Of a DNA stretch of 64,000 bases, positions 29,401-44,400 are shown one piece after another. Under the pieces are notes generated by a model. That model made no database searches. It saw only the letters and a program-made list of their open reading frames with translations, and was not told the DNA's origin. Made by a program: the position numbers and the translations under genes. Origin of the DNA: Odontesthes bonariensis (lineage: Eukaryota; Chordata; Actinopteri; Atheriniformes; Atherinopsidae); contig NC_134509.1 of assembly GCF_027942865.1 (NCBI RefSeq), positions 12,860,017 through 12,924,016 on the forward strand. The letters run 5' to 3'. Positions within the stretch are counted from its first letter, which is position 1. Each line of letters begins with the position of its first letter.

Positions 29401-32400
29401 TCCCACAAAAGGAGTGATTAATGCCCCTGCTCTGTTTTTTCTTAGATGAAGAGATGTTTGAGCAGCTTGAGGGGCTCAAAGTTGGATTTTGAGAATTGTG
29501 GCTCATCTTCAACAAAGCCATTCAGATCTTAAATGGCTTTTTCCAAAGCGTTAAAAGATTATTTGACTCCTGGTTCTTTTTCATCAGGTGCTTTTTCTAC
29601 CCAAACAATTCCAGTGCTGATTTTAAGCCACAGCCTAACTTAGAAGTAGTTCTTTCGGTTTAGGCTGCCAAAGCTCTGCCCCCTCCTCCCCCCAAAAAAA
29701 AACTGGTGCCAAGAGTTGTGCCAACTGTTTGCTGGGCCAGAGCAAAGGATCTCTTGCGTCAGGAGCTGAGGGCTATAGAGGCTATCCAGACTGGCTGAAA
29801 TGTAGTGATTGCCTTGTTTAAAAGTCAAGCATTCGTATCACTTCTGGTCTGTTTAATTCAAGAGAACACAGTAAAAAAGACCGAGCTTCAGTGCTGCGAA
29901 GCTGGAGCAGGAGTGTAAACGCAGGAGCTCCGAGCTCTTTTTGATCTGCAGTTTCAGTATCACGTGCTGTCGTTTATAGATCCTGCTTGAAACGTAGACG
30001 CATCCTGTTGGCAGGGCCGTCCATAAATGCCAGTAAGTGTTTGGAAATCATCAACATTTCAGAGGTTCACAAACGCCGTCTGTTGTCAAAAACTGCATTT
30101 ATGACTTGAACTGGCGATATTAAAACGTCGGTTTGCAGGGAAAAGAACAACAAACATTGTGGTCTGTGAGGATACATACCATATCTTTCCACACTGTGGT
30201 CCTGTACAGAATTTCGGAATATACTATTCACAATGGAAGGAGATTTAGATTAGAAGTTTAAAGTGATTTAATGGCAGCGAAGGGAGAATATGCACCTGAC
30301 CAGTTGTATTTATTACAGATCTGTCAGTGTTGCACATTTCTACGAGGCTGTGGGTGTTTTAATGTGTACCTCGGCGTGGAGCCTAACAGATTAACGTTTT
30401 GTCAGTGTTATGCATGGCATCGTTATCACAATTGCTGCTGCCTGTGTATTTGTTTGCCTCCACAGCTGAAGACAAAGAAGTTGAATAAGCAAGTGGCTTC
30501 AGCTGCACCCACAAAGATCTGTCATTACGGCATTTTTATTTTGAGGCTGTGAGTGTTTTTGTATGTGATTTAGAGTGTAGCCGCTGTGAAAACGGAGATG
30601 AACTTTTTAACCCTCAGATTCACTCGTTTTGATGGGTGCTTTCTCTCCTCATTTGTGCTTGAGCTCAAGCGTTAAGACTGGGCGCTCTAAACTCTAAATA
30701 GCAAATACAAACAGAAGCTATTCGTATAAAATGGCCTCTACCGCCACCCTCTGAAAACCCCACACGGCCAAGTTCATTTGCTGCTCCCAAATGAACTGAA
30801 ACAAGCCTGGTGGGTATTTCCAAGGAAGCAACTCAGCTTATGAAACTTTTCTTTATTTTTTTTCGAAACCGAAATCGTTCATTGATTACTTGATGTGACC
30901 ACTGAAAATGAAACACAAGCGTTTTTCATTATGTTTGAGGATATAATTTGATGAATTGTAACATCGTGCCAGTAATTGTGTCAGCGGCACATTTTGGATT
31001 TAGATTTTTGATTCCTCTACATGAAAGACACGTTGTCGTCGTTCAGCATCTTTGAATCGATGGAAACGGACGCGTTCGCATTTATTTGTAAAGTTGTTTT
31101 AAATTCTGCGCACACACTTCAGTGGCGCCAGTAATTCTGACCAGCACGGTATTGTTTTTGATCTGGAATTCTGTTCTGTCTGGCAGCGAAGGGAGGCTTA
31201 ACCGCGATTTCACCTCTCAACTGTTTCCAACTATTACTTGACTGTGGGAACGAGGTGAAGTTCTCACAATAAGGCTTTTAGCAGTCAGCTGTGCTCCAGT
31301 GGTTTCACGTTTCACACTTGGCGTAGCGTGTCTCCTCTTAACGACCATCGCTGTCCACAGGACTCGCAGTATCAGTCGTTCCTTCTCAATCATCTTCCCT
31401 TTTGTGAATGCGCCCACCCCTCCCCTTCCTCTGTCTTCCACACACTCGCATACAGTGCCTCACTGATCGTGTCTCTGTGTCTTTACCCTCCCCAGCTGCC
31501 AGCTGAATTTTGATGTTTCTCCACCAGTGTGATCCCGAGACTTAGTCAAACCGGACCTCTCCCTTCGCTAGACTTGACACATCAGTGGAATCACTTAATC
31601 AATATCTCCTTGTTTTTTTTTTCTTCTCCTCTTTCTCTCCTCTGATGGTATTCAATAGTGTTCCCTCCGAGCCCATGCTGCGAGCACTCTACATCAGCTC
31701 CCCCACCTGCTGCGCTGGTACAGCCGCGTTCAGGAAGTACCCGGGATCCGACGAGCAGCCGAGGATTGTGGGCTCCTTTTGTCCATCCCCCAACTTTCCA
31801 CATCCAGTCTCCCAGGACCATCCGCACAGGACACGCTTGACAGCCCGTTGGCACAAGAAGAAGGCCCGGAGACGACTCCGCAGCTTCCTTTTATTGGCGG
31901 CCCCAGGCCAACATTGACTAAACTTAAAGTAAATGTTTCATTTCCTTTATCTATTTCTCTCCATGCTTTACCTCTATAGGTTTCCACTCAGCATTTTTGC
32001 TTTCTGAGGAGCTGTTTCCCACTCACCCGTTTGATCACAGATAGAGGAAGTGCAGACTAACTGATTGTGATGTCATGCCCCCGTAATTTCCTGACACCCC
32101 GTTCTGTCAGTCGCACCCTAAAGAGTGGAGCTCCGATGTTTCGGCCTCAGGCACACTCGTTATTGTGGAATTTTCCATCTCTTTTTAAAGAGGAATCGGT
32201 TTCAGTCACAAAAATAATGTTTAGGTGGCCTTACTTACAGTGGTATGGTGGTTAGCGCCATTTCCTCACAGCAAGAAGGTTCCTGGTTTGAATCCCAGCT
32301 GCTTGGAGTTTGCATGTCCTCTCCATGCAGGCGTCCTCTTTCTCAGGGTACTCCGGTTTCCTCCCACAGTCCCAAAACATGTTGGGGTAATTGGTGATTC

Positions 32401-35400
32401 TAAATTGACTATAGCAGTGAGTGTACGCGGTTTGTCTCTCTGTTAGCCCTGCGATGGACTGGTGACGTGTCCCAGGTGTACCCCGCCTTTCGCCCCATGG
32501 CAGCTGGGAGAGACTCCAACCCTCCCCGCAACCCTCAATCGATCGAAGCAGGGATCAAAAGATTAACGAATGTTTTCCTTGTTGGTTATTTGTATTCATT
32601 AGAGTTTCAGTGAAGACAAAGTGACCTTTATTAAAATTAGTTTTATTTATTTTATTTTTTTTAAAAGAACAGCATCTTATTGACTTTATTGCTTTTTTCG
32701 AAATGCTCTTTTCAACACACTCAGCTTGTCCTCGTTTCAGGGCCAGTGAAAAAAAGCACAACAACGTTTTATCACCAGTCTAAGCTGTTTATAGTAACGG
32801 ATGAAGATCTTAAGGCGCAAAGAAAAAAAAAAAGGTCAGCGCAATCCACTCCACACACTCTTAAAATGCATTTTCTCCCAGAAGCGTTGTCTAGACACTT
32901 ACAGTCCTGCACATTTATAGATTTCTTAGCTCCGCAGCACCCCACATATCACCTCTGCCACATTTGAACTAGTTTTTTGCAGAAGGAGATAAGCAGAGCC
33001 AGCTGCTCAGAAAAAGACTGTCTCCTCAACCCTGACTAACCCCTCACCACTGATCCTTCACACCATTTTCTTGGCCTTCTTCCTCTCCTCTCTCTGCAAA
33101 GATATTTCTGTGATTTCCTGCTGGCTAGACGTCTAAAACAATGTGATTTTAAGTGGCTGGAAAGGGAGAGGGGAGTAAAAGAGGGGTTTGGAGCGTTTGG
33201 GTGATGCTGAGTGACTTGGGTGGTCAAGATGGGATGTCTCATATTTGGCATGTTGTCAGATGAAATTTCAGTCGGGCCCAGATGTGCAACAACTGACAGC
33301 TTTTAATTTGGATTCAAATCCAACTCTAAAACTGGGAGGAATGTCTGCGCGCACAGATACAATGGCTGCTATTCTCTCTCTGCTAAGAGGGATTATAAGG
33401 ATGGCTACATGTCGCCACCATTATGTCTGGAGCACAGCTGTTGTGTTTTCTTTGCCAGTGTGCCTCTACTGTATGTATGTGTGTGTGTCCCATAAAAAGG
33501 AAAGTGCACAATGAAAGGGAGGTCTGACGTCGTGACAAGCGATCCGTTACTGTTGCTAACCAAAGGCAATGGGCCCGTCATGTTATAAGCCACAGTACCA
33601 ATGGCTCATAAAGTTTGTCACTTTCCCTTTTTTCTCCCTTGAGTTAACACACACATCATTGCGTGTCAGTTAATCTGCCTGTACAATGAGATGCGGAAGC
33701 ACAGCCTGTGATCCAAAATGTCAACAAAAATAGCCGCAAAGGCAGAATAAAGATGGTTAACCATCACTTCCTAAGAGGAGCTGACAGCAGTCAACAGCAG
33801 GATTCCAGAAAGAAAAGAGGTGGCAAAAGGAGGTTTACTAAGTCAATGGGATCGGCAGGATAAAAACTGAGGAACGTGGAATTTTCTGATTGAGTAATTG
33901 GTCTCACGACGAAATGAGTGCTCAAGAAATGTGGATTACATGCACGGCCTCTGTTAGTTCCAGTACAAACTTGCTTTCTCAAAGCTATAAGCTTCACGGT
34001 ACGATCCTTGGTCCCCATTTAGGCTTAAGGCTCCATTGAGCAATCAGGTGACATCCACTGAAATATTTAATGCTTAAATTGGTGCAATGTAAAGACATCG
34101 CTTGAACATTAAGATTTCAGTTTGATCAGTAGAGGCTGTTTGGACCATGGCCACATTCTGGGCTTGTGGAGGGGCTTAGATTGACTTTTTTAGAATAAGT
34201 TCATTAAAAGTTTTTGGCATAAGTTCAGTTTTGCTGATCTTGCTTTTTGAGATGCCTCACAACCAGTGACCAGAAAACACCTCCAGTCTTTTTGCATTCA
34301 AAAGAAAAAATCCCGTAATACCAATGTGTGACAATCACAGTTAAGTTTAAATAGTCATTTCTTTTGAGACTGTCATTGTGTGATTTTGAGGCTGTATTCA
34401 GCATTGATCTTGTGTTTCGTTGCATTCTATGATATGTTTTTGCCAGTGATTATTTTTGTTTTGAAACAATTTAGTGTGGAAATGTTAATTTTTCTGTTTA
34501 TTGAAAAAAACTGTTTGGTTCCTAAACTTTGAAGATAACCGGCAATAGCTTTGAATTTCCTACAAAATTTGGCTCTAGATTAGCTGACGAGTTTGAGCGA
34601 AAAGCTGAACCTCTGAAAAGTAAACCCTGAATTTCAGAATCCTTGTACTGTTTGGTCTGCAGCCGCTGTTGTTCCACTTGTAGAAGTTTGTGAGCTGGAA
34701 TATTTTTGCGTTAAAAACCCATGTTTTCCCAGCATGATTTGAGGATAATCCAAAAAGCTTCTTGTGATGTCAGGAATGTTTGGCTTCGTTAGCCCTTAAG
34801 TGCCCCACAAACGTTCTGTGAGATCAGGTGATTGAAGAGGAAAGTCGGTCATCGTGGTCTTTTGTGCCCCTCGAGTAATTCTCGAAAGCTTTGAGCTGTG
34901 TTTGTGCTCGTTTTCCTGTTGCACTTGGCCCGCCACAACTATGAAAATCTGGTATGATAGGATGGAATTCAGTTCAGCTGAATAATTCTTAAGTGACCCC
35001 CCTCCCCCATTGAAATTATGTTGCAGCATGAATTATTGAGGGAAAATAAATGAATAAGAGACAAGAGAATATAAAGGTAATTTGACAAACTGTGGGTGCA
35101 GCTGACAGAGGAATTGTTGAAATCTCCAAAGACGAATGCATTGGAAGTGAAATGCAGCACAGTGTGTTAAACACGTAGCTCTGTATTCCAGATATTTCAG
35201 CTTTTATCTTCGTCAGAGATCCAAACTCTTCCATTTTGTTTGCCAATGATTTCATATTCTCTGAGGACAAAGACGAGATGGTTTTAAACCTCTTTACCCT
35301 TTTCTTTCTCTCTCTTATTTTTTTGCCGTTCCGCATCCACAATGTCTCCTCTTAGTTCCTCTGGTTTTACTCTCTGATTCGAGGTATCGCGTGTCTTTGG

Positions 35401-38400
35401 AGAGCTCGGTTATCTGCTCTAGCGGGCAAACACATCCTCCGTTGGCATACTCGTGTCATAGAAGTTCAAACGTGCCAGAATTACCAACAGGAATCCCTTT
35501 TTGGCAGTGCAGGTTGTCTCTGAGGGAATGCCGCTTATCTTTAGTTGTAGTTGACTCAATATCAAATGATTTCTTCTTTATTCTGCACGTCATTATTTCC
35601 TCTGTAATTCAATTAGTTTCTTTTAAAAAAAAGTTATTTTCTTTGAATTGCACGTCTTAATTTCTTTTTCCCACAGTGATATGCAGTTAGTAATGGTACT
35701 GAACAATATGATGTGCTGCACACAGGTTTCAAGCACTCAGCGTAAACTTGTGATTGTCTTAAAAAAATGATGCAACGGCTTCCGTCTGTTAGTGCAATCT
35801 CAGACTGACTGAAAACGCTGACTTGTGCCTGTGCCTGAGCATGAATCTGGAAAGATCAAATCGGGCTTAAAAATGATTTGAATCTCTAAAGTAACCAAAT
35901 GTTTTGTGTAGTTTTATTACTACAGAGACTGTAAACGCTTGGATAAATGCATTAGTTTCATTCTTGGCAAGGAAAGGATCCCATAAAAACTTTTATGGTT
36001 GCCTTATTACAACAGTTTGGATCACTGAAGCTAAAAGACTTTTAATGCTAAGTTTCTGTGCGTTTTCTTCCCCCAGGAAAATGGCATCGAGGCTGTCTTT
36101 GCTCCTCATCCGTGCCCTGCCTGGGCCCTCCCATGGGACAGCTTACCCGGAGCCATCAACCCCACTGAAGGTACTGTCAAATCTTTCTTTGTGGCTTTCC
36201 TCTTTGTTTCCTCTGTTTTCCCTTTTCTGCTCTGCCCTTGGACCCTTTTCAGCGCTCCTGTTGGTTTGTCAGTCTCTTTTGTTCTTTAGAAATCTTTTTG
36301 TTGTCTTTCTCCTTGCCAGCTGATTGTACCGAATCTGAACTTGTGCACACATTTTATCGTTGAAACCTTGTGCGGCCTGGGGAGTTTTCAGTGGCGCATT
36401 ACATATTGCAGAGCTTTCTGTTCATCCTTTGTGAGGTGATGCTCCCCACGAGGGTCCCCTAATGATTCTTACCAGCTTTTTCCTCCCTCTGGGACGTGTG
36501 AAATAGGCCTGTGACGGAGACTCGGCACAAAAGAAACACTCTTAACAGGTGCACACAACGTTCAGCGTCAAACTTGTGCTAGTGTCTCAGCTGATATTGA
36601 TTGCTCTGAGAGCAGTTCCCAATAGGCAGTGGAGAGATTGTTGATTGCTGGCCCAGGTGGCACTGGTAAATCACAAGGGAGATATCCGTTTTTTTGGCTT
36701 CTTCTCCTGCCTGCCTTGTTTTTTTTCTTTTTTTTTTCTTTTTAGAGAGTTGCATGTGTTTGTAGCTTTAGTAAATGGTGCGCATGCTTGAGGTACAAAA
36801 GCTACTGATGATAAAGTCATAAGGGCATACGTACACCGATGATGACTGATTGGAGCATGATAAGCAGTGTTACTCAGATTACCTGACGGTTGTTTTAATG
36901 TTTGGGCTGACTGCTGTACGGACTGTATGCAGACGTGATTACGTTCATGTGCAGTATCATTTAAATACCGACATATTTCATAATCGCCTCACAGTAATTG
37001 CATTACCTCCAAGCTGAACTGAAGAGAGTATGCTCGAATGCTCTTTTCGTTTTAAGATGTTAGCCATTGTTGCTTTGACTATTAGTGCCATTTACTTCTT
37101 AATTGTCTTTGCAACTAGGGATGCACAGATATATATCATCCTAACGTCGGTATCGGCTGATATTCAGCTTGTTGAAGGCAGTAGCCGACATTTATCTGGC
37201 GTTGCATTGGCTTTGCCCCGAAACCGACAGGATTAGCCTGCAGCTGCAGATTCAGTGAAATATCAAATACGTGGCAGACTAATTCCATAGCAGGCGAGAA
37301 CGTTTTGTTTGGCCAGTAAAATGCTGAGAAGTTATTGAATAGGAAATGATTAAAAAGCGGCTAAAAGTGCTTTTGAAACGGTTGTTTTTCACACAAAAGA
37401 TTTTTGTCATGTGAAAGGCTATAATAATACATTTGTGTGAAAGAATTGTGCTCATACAAAAAATGGTGTAGCGACGTTCTAAAATACCAACTGCACCATT
37501 ATATATTTTTTTATAATGGACAATTTGTTTTTCATTATAACAAAATGACTTTATTATTCTTGTTCCATCTTTAAAGTATCACAGTCGGACTTTACAGCTC
37601 CTCTTGTAATTGTTTTCCATGGGGAGCTGTGAGTCATGCATGGCCTTAGACACAGCCCACAGGCACTACTGTGTTACCGTGTTGGCTTCATGCAGTTGGG
37701 ATAATTGGAAATTTAATTCAGTGAATACAGGTTTTCAGGTTTTCTCGTCAGTGATTGCAGGTGCATTCACTTTTACTCCATTGAATTTCAGCTTTTTGGC
37801 TTGTATTTTCAATGTGATCCGTGTAAAGGGTTTGTTTTTGAGGTATCATCAGAGAATTTGAAATTGATGTCGCAGTAATCTGGTGCGACATTTATTTGCC
37901 ATAATTTGACAGTTGGGTGACACAACACAAAGCTATGTTCGCTTCACTTAGACGTTTCCATTTTTAGCTAATGAGTTCATTTCTTGTTTCCTTTATTATA
38001 TTGACCCATGTGGCTCTTTATTCTCACTGCTTAAATTCTCTGCTCAACAGAGAGGGAACTGAAACCAGAAAGTTATTTTATTTCTCAGGTATAAATGGTA
38101 CCAAAACTGGAGCTCCCTCCATCTTGGGACTTGAGTAAATTACTGAGAATTCTCAAACCTGTGCAAATTAAATAACAAGCGCGCAACAAGGTCAGTTTAT
38201 ACTATGGTTATTGTTTATGTCACTGGAAACACTGGCCAGTGATCCATTTCTCCTTGTAATACTTTGGGCCTTTATCGCAGAGTGTGTTCATGTTTTTGTT
38301 TTCATTGAAGCAGCAAATACCATTCACAACAAATAAGGATCCGGCTATCATCTTCTGGTGGAGTAAATATTCCACAAACTGCAGTCAAATTGGACTTAAG

Positions 38401-41400
38401 TGAATTTTTCATGAATTAAACTAGAAATGCATTTACAGTGTATGTACCACTCACGCTGTGACAGGCTCTGTGATGGCGCCCCATCTGTAGTCTCACAGTT
38501 TTTAGAAGATGACAAAAAATTAAATGCAGTTGGATTAAACTGCTGATTTGTATTCTTTAGTGTTATCGATAAAGATGGGCAGTGTATGGTTCTATTTTTG
38601 TATTTTGAGCCAATAAAGAGTTAACTTTCACAAAGTGCATTATCTATTCTAATGTCCACTTTTGCCAGCTCTTTGAGTGATAAACTGCTGTGTTGATGGC
38701 TCCTTCTGCAGCGTTAGATTGGTAGGTTGGTAGCCCATGCGTTTTAGGACTGTGTAATTAAAGAGGAGTAGGGACAAAAGGCAGCCTGTTTTTCCTGTGC
38801 GTAGGCTTCCCCCTCTCTTTTCTCCTACAGGACACATAGATGGCTTCGCACTAGCCTCTAAGTGCAGAACAACAGGGATAATGGTGTCATTTTCCCTTTA
38901 GTATGCATACTTATTTTAATTCCTGCAAAACCGTTATAAAATGTGACACACGTGATACTATGTATCTCACTTTTACAGTCCAGTCTGCAAAGGATTTGGA
39001 TTTTTTTTTTCTGGCCCTGTATTGCCAATCATTCTAAAATAAAAGTAGAAGGAAGAGTGCGGCCCTCACCATGAAAATTATTCACCCCCTTTGGCCTTTT
39101 TCCTGTTTTTTTTTTTTTTTGCATCACAATCTGTAATTTAGTTATTTTTTGGGGGGGTTGTTATTTGGTTGTAAAGACCAAACGAATGCAGTAAAATAAT
39201 CAAAAGGTACCACCAAGCCAGCGACATGACGACCGAGGAGCTCTCCAAACAGGTAAGTGACAAAGTTGAGGAGAAGTTCAAATGGGGATGGGTATTTAAA
39301 AAAGATATCCAAAAAGTTGATAAACCTGTGGAGGATCCTTGGAGCCATCATCATAAAATGGAGAGAATATGGCATCCCAACAAACCTGCCAAAAGAGCGA
39401 TGTCCTCCTAAACTATGGGTGCTGAATAGATGTCCATGCAATATTTTTAGATATCTTCACTAACTTTGCCAATCTACACTACTTTTTTTTTTTTTTTTTA
39501 CATAAAATGGCTAAAATTCTCCTACTTCTCTTGTTGTTTTAAGCAACTTTATTTACAACTGATATAAAACGGTTGATTGTTTGATTCTAAAAAAACCGTC
39601 CTCATAATGCCCTTAACATTTTTGATGAAACATTTTCTTTTACATTTCATATTGCAATAGAGGTTGAAGACGACATTTGTTGATTGTCAATTATCTACCC
39701 TCTTAATTTAAGGGTATTAGTCACCCACCGGCACACAAAAACTTTAAAGGCAGGTAACCATTATCTAGTTGAAGTCAGTGTTTGAGGATAAACTTTGCCT
39801 TCTGTCAGACATCAGACAAGTGCAAGAATAATAGATTTTACATGTAAAATGTAAAAGCTAGAATTAATAGCTAATCCAGCAATTTGGAGGCCAGATTAGC
39901 ATATATCTTGGTTTGATTTTGGGGAGTGCACGTCAGTGACTGAAATCAAAGCCGTGTGCGTTTAATCTTTTAAATCTCGACCCCAAAATTTGCCATGAAG
40001 TCAGAAAAACAAATTGACTAAAAGGCAATCGGGCCTTTCTGTTACTTGGGCATTCCTTAAAGCCAAACTGATGAAAGGCCTATTTGGCTATAGTTGCTAT
40101 AGAATTGATATGAAGTGATGGGAAATATTCAGAATGTGTGCGTAGTGGCTTGAACCCCTTCCTCCTCATCTATCCATCCGGCGACAATGAAGAGAATGGT
40201 TGGTGTATGACTTTAAAACTGCAAACGCCAAACTAAGCTATGAGGGAACGGTGCATTAAAGCACAAAGTGAGCTCTTAAACCTTCTGGTTGTTCCATTTG
40301 AAATCTGTTGCGCTGTTGCTGAGCCAAAGCAATGAAGAATTTATCACTGCCCCAATTCTTTGTCTGCAGTGTATATGTCTTTCATGTTTCTTTCATCATA
40401 TTGTGCATATTTATTTCCTCTTCCGCAAAGATGATGATCATAGTCATGTTTTGCTTTAGATATTGCATCAAGTCTGTACAGTAATTTCTATCCACTGGTA
40501 ATATATCCTCATTTCTAAAGGCCTGTGGAAGAACAAAGGAACCTCTGTGAGTGCAAAATTTTTATCCTTCTTGTGTCGAGGGCTGCATCACTAAACATAG
40601 CGACGGGGCTGTGTGCAAACAGGTAAACAGCAGCAGAGATAGAGGGGCTATTGTGTAAACCAGACAGCATCTTGTCTCCAGCACCTCACGTAATAGAGGA
40701 AAGATGGGAGGTAAGAAATAAAGTGGGATGGAACGATGGAGTGTGTGTTAGCAGGAGATTGAGATAAGACTGAGAACATGAGGAGTGACGAGGGTTATCG
40801 GGGGGGAAACGAAGCCGGGGAAGAGAGGTGAAAAAGACAATGAGGCATAAAAAGAAACGCCAAGTGAGGGAAGCGCATAGTTGTCATGCCTGATACATGC
40901 AGCTGTCTACATCCTGCAGGGTTGTTTTGGTACAACTAGATGAGATGGGTTTCCTTGTCTTTGGCTACAAGAATATGACAGAAGTTGTGCTGCAGAGAGG
41001 ATACTGGCTCTATTTGTCTCTCTGCTTTAAATGCAGCATGATGTGAGATTTCACAAATTCCACAGTTGACTATTTTTTTTTTTTTCGACCCTTCTATAGT
41101 TTTAAAGAAACATTAAGAAAGTGAAACGGCTTTTCTTTCTCCGTCGAAATGTTACCACGGTTACATTGATGTGTAAAAGTTTTGAGCCACCCCTGGTTCC
41201 TTTCATTACGTTTGCAAGCCGCTATATTTTGTTTTAATCTTTCAAATTGGTCTTAAGCCCTCAGGCCCAACATCTCACAGGTGAAAGAAAAATCGACTAG
41301 ATTCGATTCGAGTCCAGATTTGTGAGTTTTACGTCAGTAATTTTACCTTTAAGATTACATATTGACTTTGCCCTGAACTATGTCAGCTGAACCTGGAGAT

Positions 41401-44400
41401 TATGATGAGCGTTAACTAAATAGAGCAACGACTTCATCTTTGAAATTGCACTGCCCATGAAATACCTCACATTTCATTTACACTACTGTCTGCCATCACA
41501 CGTCAGTGTTTCATCTGCTTTTTCTCAGTTGTTATACACACATTTTCTTTTCAGCAGTACTCAAATCATTCAACATGAAGATGTGCTGAGAAACATTTAA
41601 TATCCCCCAGGACATCACCATATTGACTTAGTCTTTAAATAAGGTTGACTGATTGTCTCTCCCCGTGTACTTTGGCGGTTTTGTGAAAACATATTAGTGC
41701 TTTCAGGTTTGCTGTGAGTTCAATCTATATAACAAGGTCAACTTTAAGTTGCACAGTGTGATTGCTTTTCATAAAGGGCTTAAATGCGTCCAGCTTTAGA
41801 TATAAAAAAAAGTTTTATCGATGGAAGGTTATGTAAAAGTCTTTTTCATGGTTACATGAGTGCCAGGCTTATTCATATCTCTGCCTCGATTCTCAAGGCT
41901 AAATATGACTGTTCAGTGTTGTCATCCGTCAGGTATTCAACTATCCAAATATTCATACAGACTGAATCGTTTAACCAGAATCTTTGAGTGTTTGATTCAG
42001 GAGTTTCTCAGAAGAAGCAAGCCGGAGGGATCTTCAGTCCGTGTTCCCTTTCAAATGTATCTTTGAGACAAACGGCAGATTTCTGAAAGGCAACAAGAAA
42101 AAGAAACACTCTACATAGCTAATAGCCATGCCGTTGCTTCTCTGCATCACAGTGGTGCTTTTATTTTAAGGGCACCCGTTAAACTGGCATCCATTTTTAT
42201 CTTCTGCTTTTCAACACTAGTAGCTTTGAATTAACCATACTTCAAAAGAAATTTGTAATGAATCATTTATGAAGCCCTTCACTTCATCCACTGTTTAAAA
42301 CAAGCTGTTTAAGCTTTTCTCTGATTAAGTTCTGTCACCGCATTGAAGCACAATCTTCCATGTCCACGTCACAAAACATCTTAGAATAGTGAAATCTCCA
42401 CATCTTCAGTGGATGTACATATGTGAAATGTGCCCGTGTTTGGACAAAAAAGGAGGTAGTTCATCTTAAATATTAACACGCCGACATGCTCGCAATACTT
42501 GATAGCATGTTGACTTTTAGAAGGTTAATCGCCTTATTTAAGTATGCTGACTTTGGCTGATCAAAACACAAAGTACAAGTGACACTAGAGGCTGGAATTT
42601 GTTTTCCCTTTGACTTCAAAAAGAAGTTGTTTTTTTTTTTTAGGTAGTTTGATTCTATGTGTCATTAAAGGCAAAATTGCACATACAGTGGGGTGCGAAA
42701 GTTTGGGCAGCCTTGTTAATTTACCTGATTTACCTTTATAAAGCATTGATTGTTTGGATAAAAATTTTTCGTTAAATATATCATATAGGGGACAAACACA
42801 GTGATATTTGAGAAGTGAAATGAAGTTTAAATGATTTACAGAAAGTGTGCAATAATTGGTTAAACAAAAGTAGGCAGGTGCATAAATTTGGGCACTGTTG
42901 TCATTTTATTGATTTCAAAACCTTTAGAACTAATTACTGGAACTCAAATGTGGTTTGGTAAGTTCAGTGACCCTTGACCTCCATACACAGGTGACTCCAA
43001 TTATGAGAAAGGGTATTTAAGGGGGGCAATTGTCAGTTTTTCTCCTCTTTGCATCTTCTCTGAAGAGTCGCAGCATGGGACTCTCAAAACAACTTTCAAA
43101 TGACCTGAAAACAAAGACTGTTCACCGTCATGGTTTATGGGAAGGATACAGAAAGCTATCTCAGAGATTTCAGCTTTCAGTCTCCACTGTGAGAAACACT
43201 GTGAGAAAATGGAAGACCACAGGCACAGTTCAAGTCAAGGCTCGAAGTGGCAGACCAAGAAAAATCTCGAATAAACAGAAGCGAAGGATGTTGAGAACAG
43301 TCAGAGTCAACCCACAGACCAGCACCAAAGACCTACCCAGGCTCCGCCCTCGCAGTGACACAACACCTTCGGCTCTGCTACACTTACTCAGGCAAACTGC
43401 TCATTCAGGTGGATTCGAGTTCCTGAAAAAATGGGAACTCCACCCACTTTGTCGGGAAGCAATCAACTTTGAGCAGCACCAACGGCCCAGGGTAGAGGCG
43501 TGTTCAAGGTAGTGACGTGGTTGAACTGCCACTCAACCCATGGATTGGACACGGAAGCGCTTCATTCAATATCAACATGGAGCAGCGTCAAGCTTTTGAC
43601 ACTGCTGTAGATGCTGTAATGAAAGTGTTCGACGGGAGATTCTCGTTAAAAATCGAGCAAAGAACAGCCCTTGAATCATTTCTTGACAGGAAAGACGTTT
43701 TCGCCTTGCTCCCTACTGGCTTTGGTAAGAGTTTAATCTACCAGTTAGCCCCGCTGGTAGCTAAATCATACATCAGAGGAAAGAGTGGTGTGATTGGCTT
43801 AAGCTTTGGGGCTGTGTGGCCAGTACAGGGACTGGGAATCTTGTTAAAGTTGAGGGACGCATGGATTCCAATCAATATCAGCAGATTCTGGAGACCAATG
43901 TCCAGGAATCGGTGACAAAGCTGAAGCTGCGCCGGGGCTGGATCTTCCAACAAGACAACGACCCTAAACACTGCTCAAAATCTACTAAAGCATTCATGCA
44001 GAGGAACAAGTACAACGTTCTGGAATGGCCATCTCAGTCCCCAGGCCTGAATATTATTGAAAATCTGTGGTGTCACTTAAAGAGAGCTGTCCATGCTCGG
44101 AAACCATCAAACCTGAATGAACTAGAGATGTTTTGTAAAGAAGAATGGTCTAAAATACCTTCAGCCACAATCCAGACTCTCATTAGAAGCTATAGGAAGC
44201 GTTTAGAGGCTGTTATTTCTGTGAAAGGAGGATCTACTAAATATTGAGTTAAGGTTTTTTTTTTTTTTGGTGCCCAAATTTATGCACCTGCCTACTTTTG
44301 TTTAACCAATTATTGCACACTTTCTGTAAATCATATAAACTAAATTTTTTTATCCAAACAATCAATGCTTTATAAAGGTAAATCAGGAAAATTAACCAGG

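Larger units (their letters stand above)
31929..36076 (+). other. GSTCD intron 4
   Basis: A 4.1-kb intron. It holds a SINE-like repeat (32241-32545) and a possible mariner/Tc1 remnant near 34640-35030. No other gene is supported. Confidence 0.7.

Noticed and set aside
30271..30552. 93-codon Cys-rich frame in GSTCD intron 3
   Set aside because: No family resemblance, no splice signals that would join it in frame with GSTCD, and the Cys spacing fits no zinc-finger type I know.
31585..31987. Overlapping frames of up to 110 codons on both strands around GSTCD exon 4
   Set aside because: Only the frame giving RWYSRVQEVPG and FIGGPRPTL matches GSTCD; the others are shadows of it.
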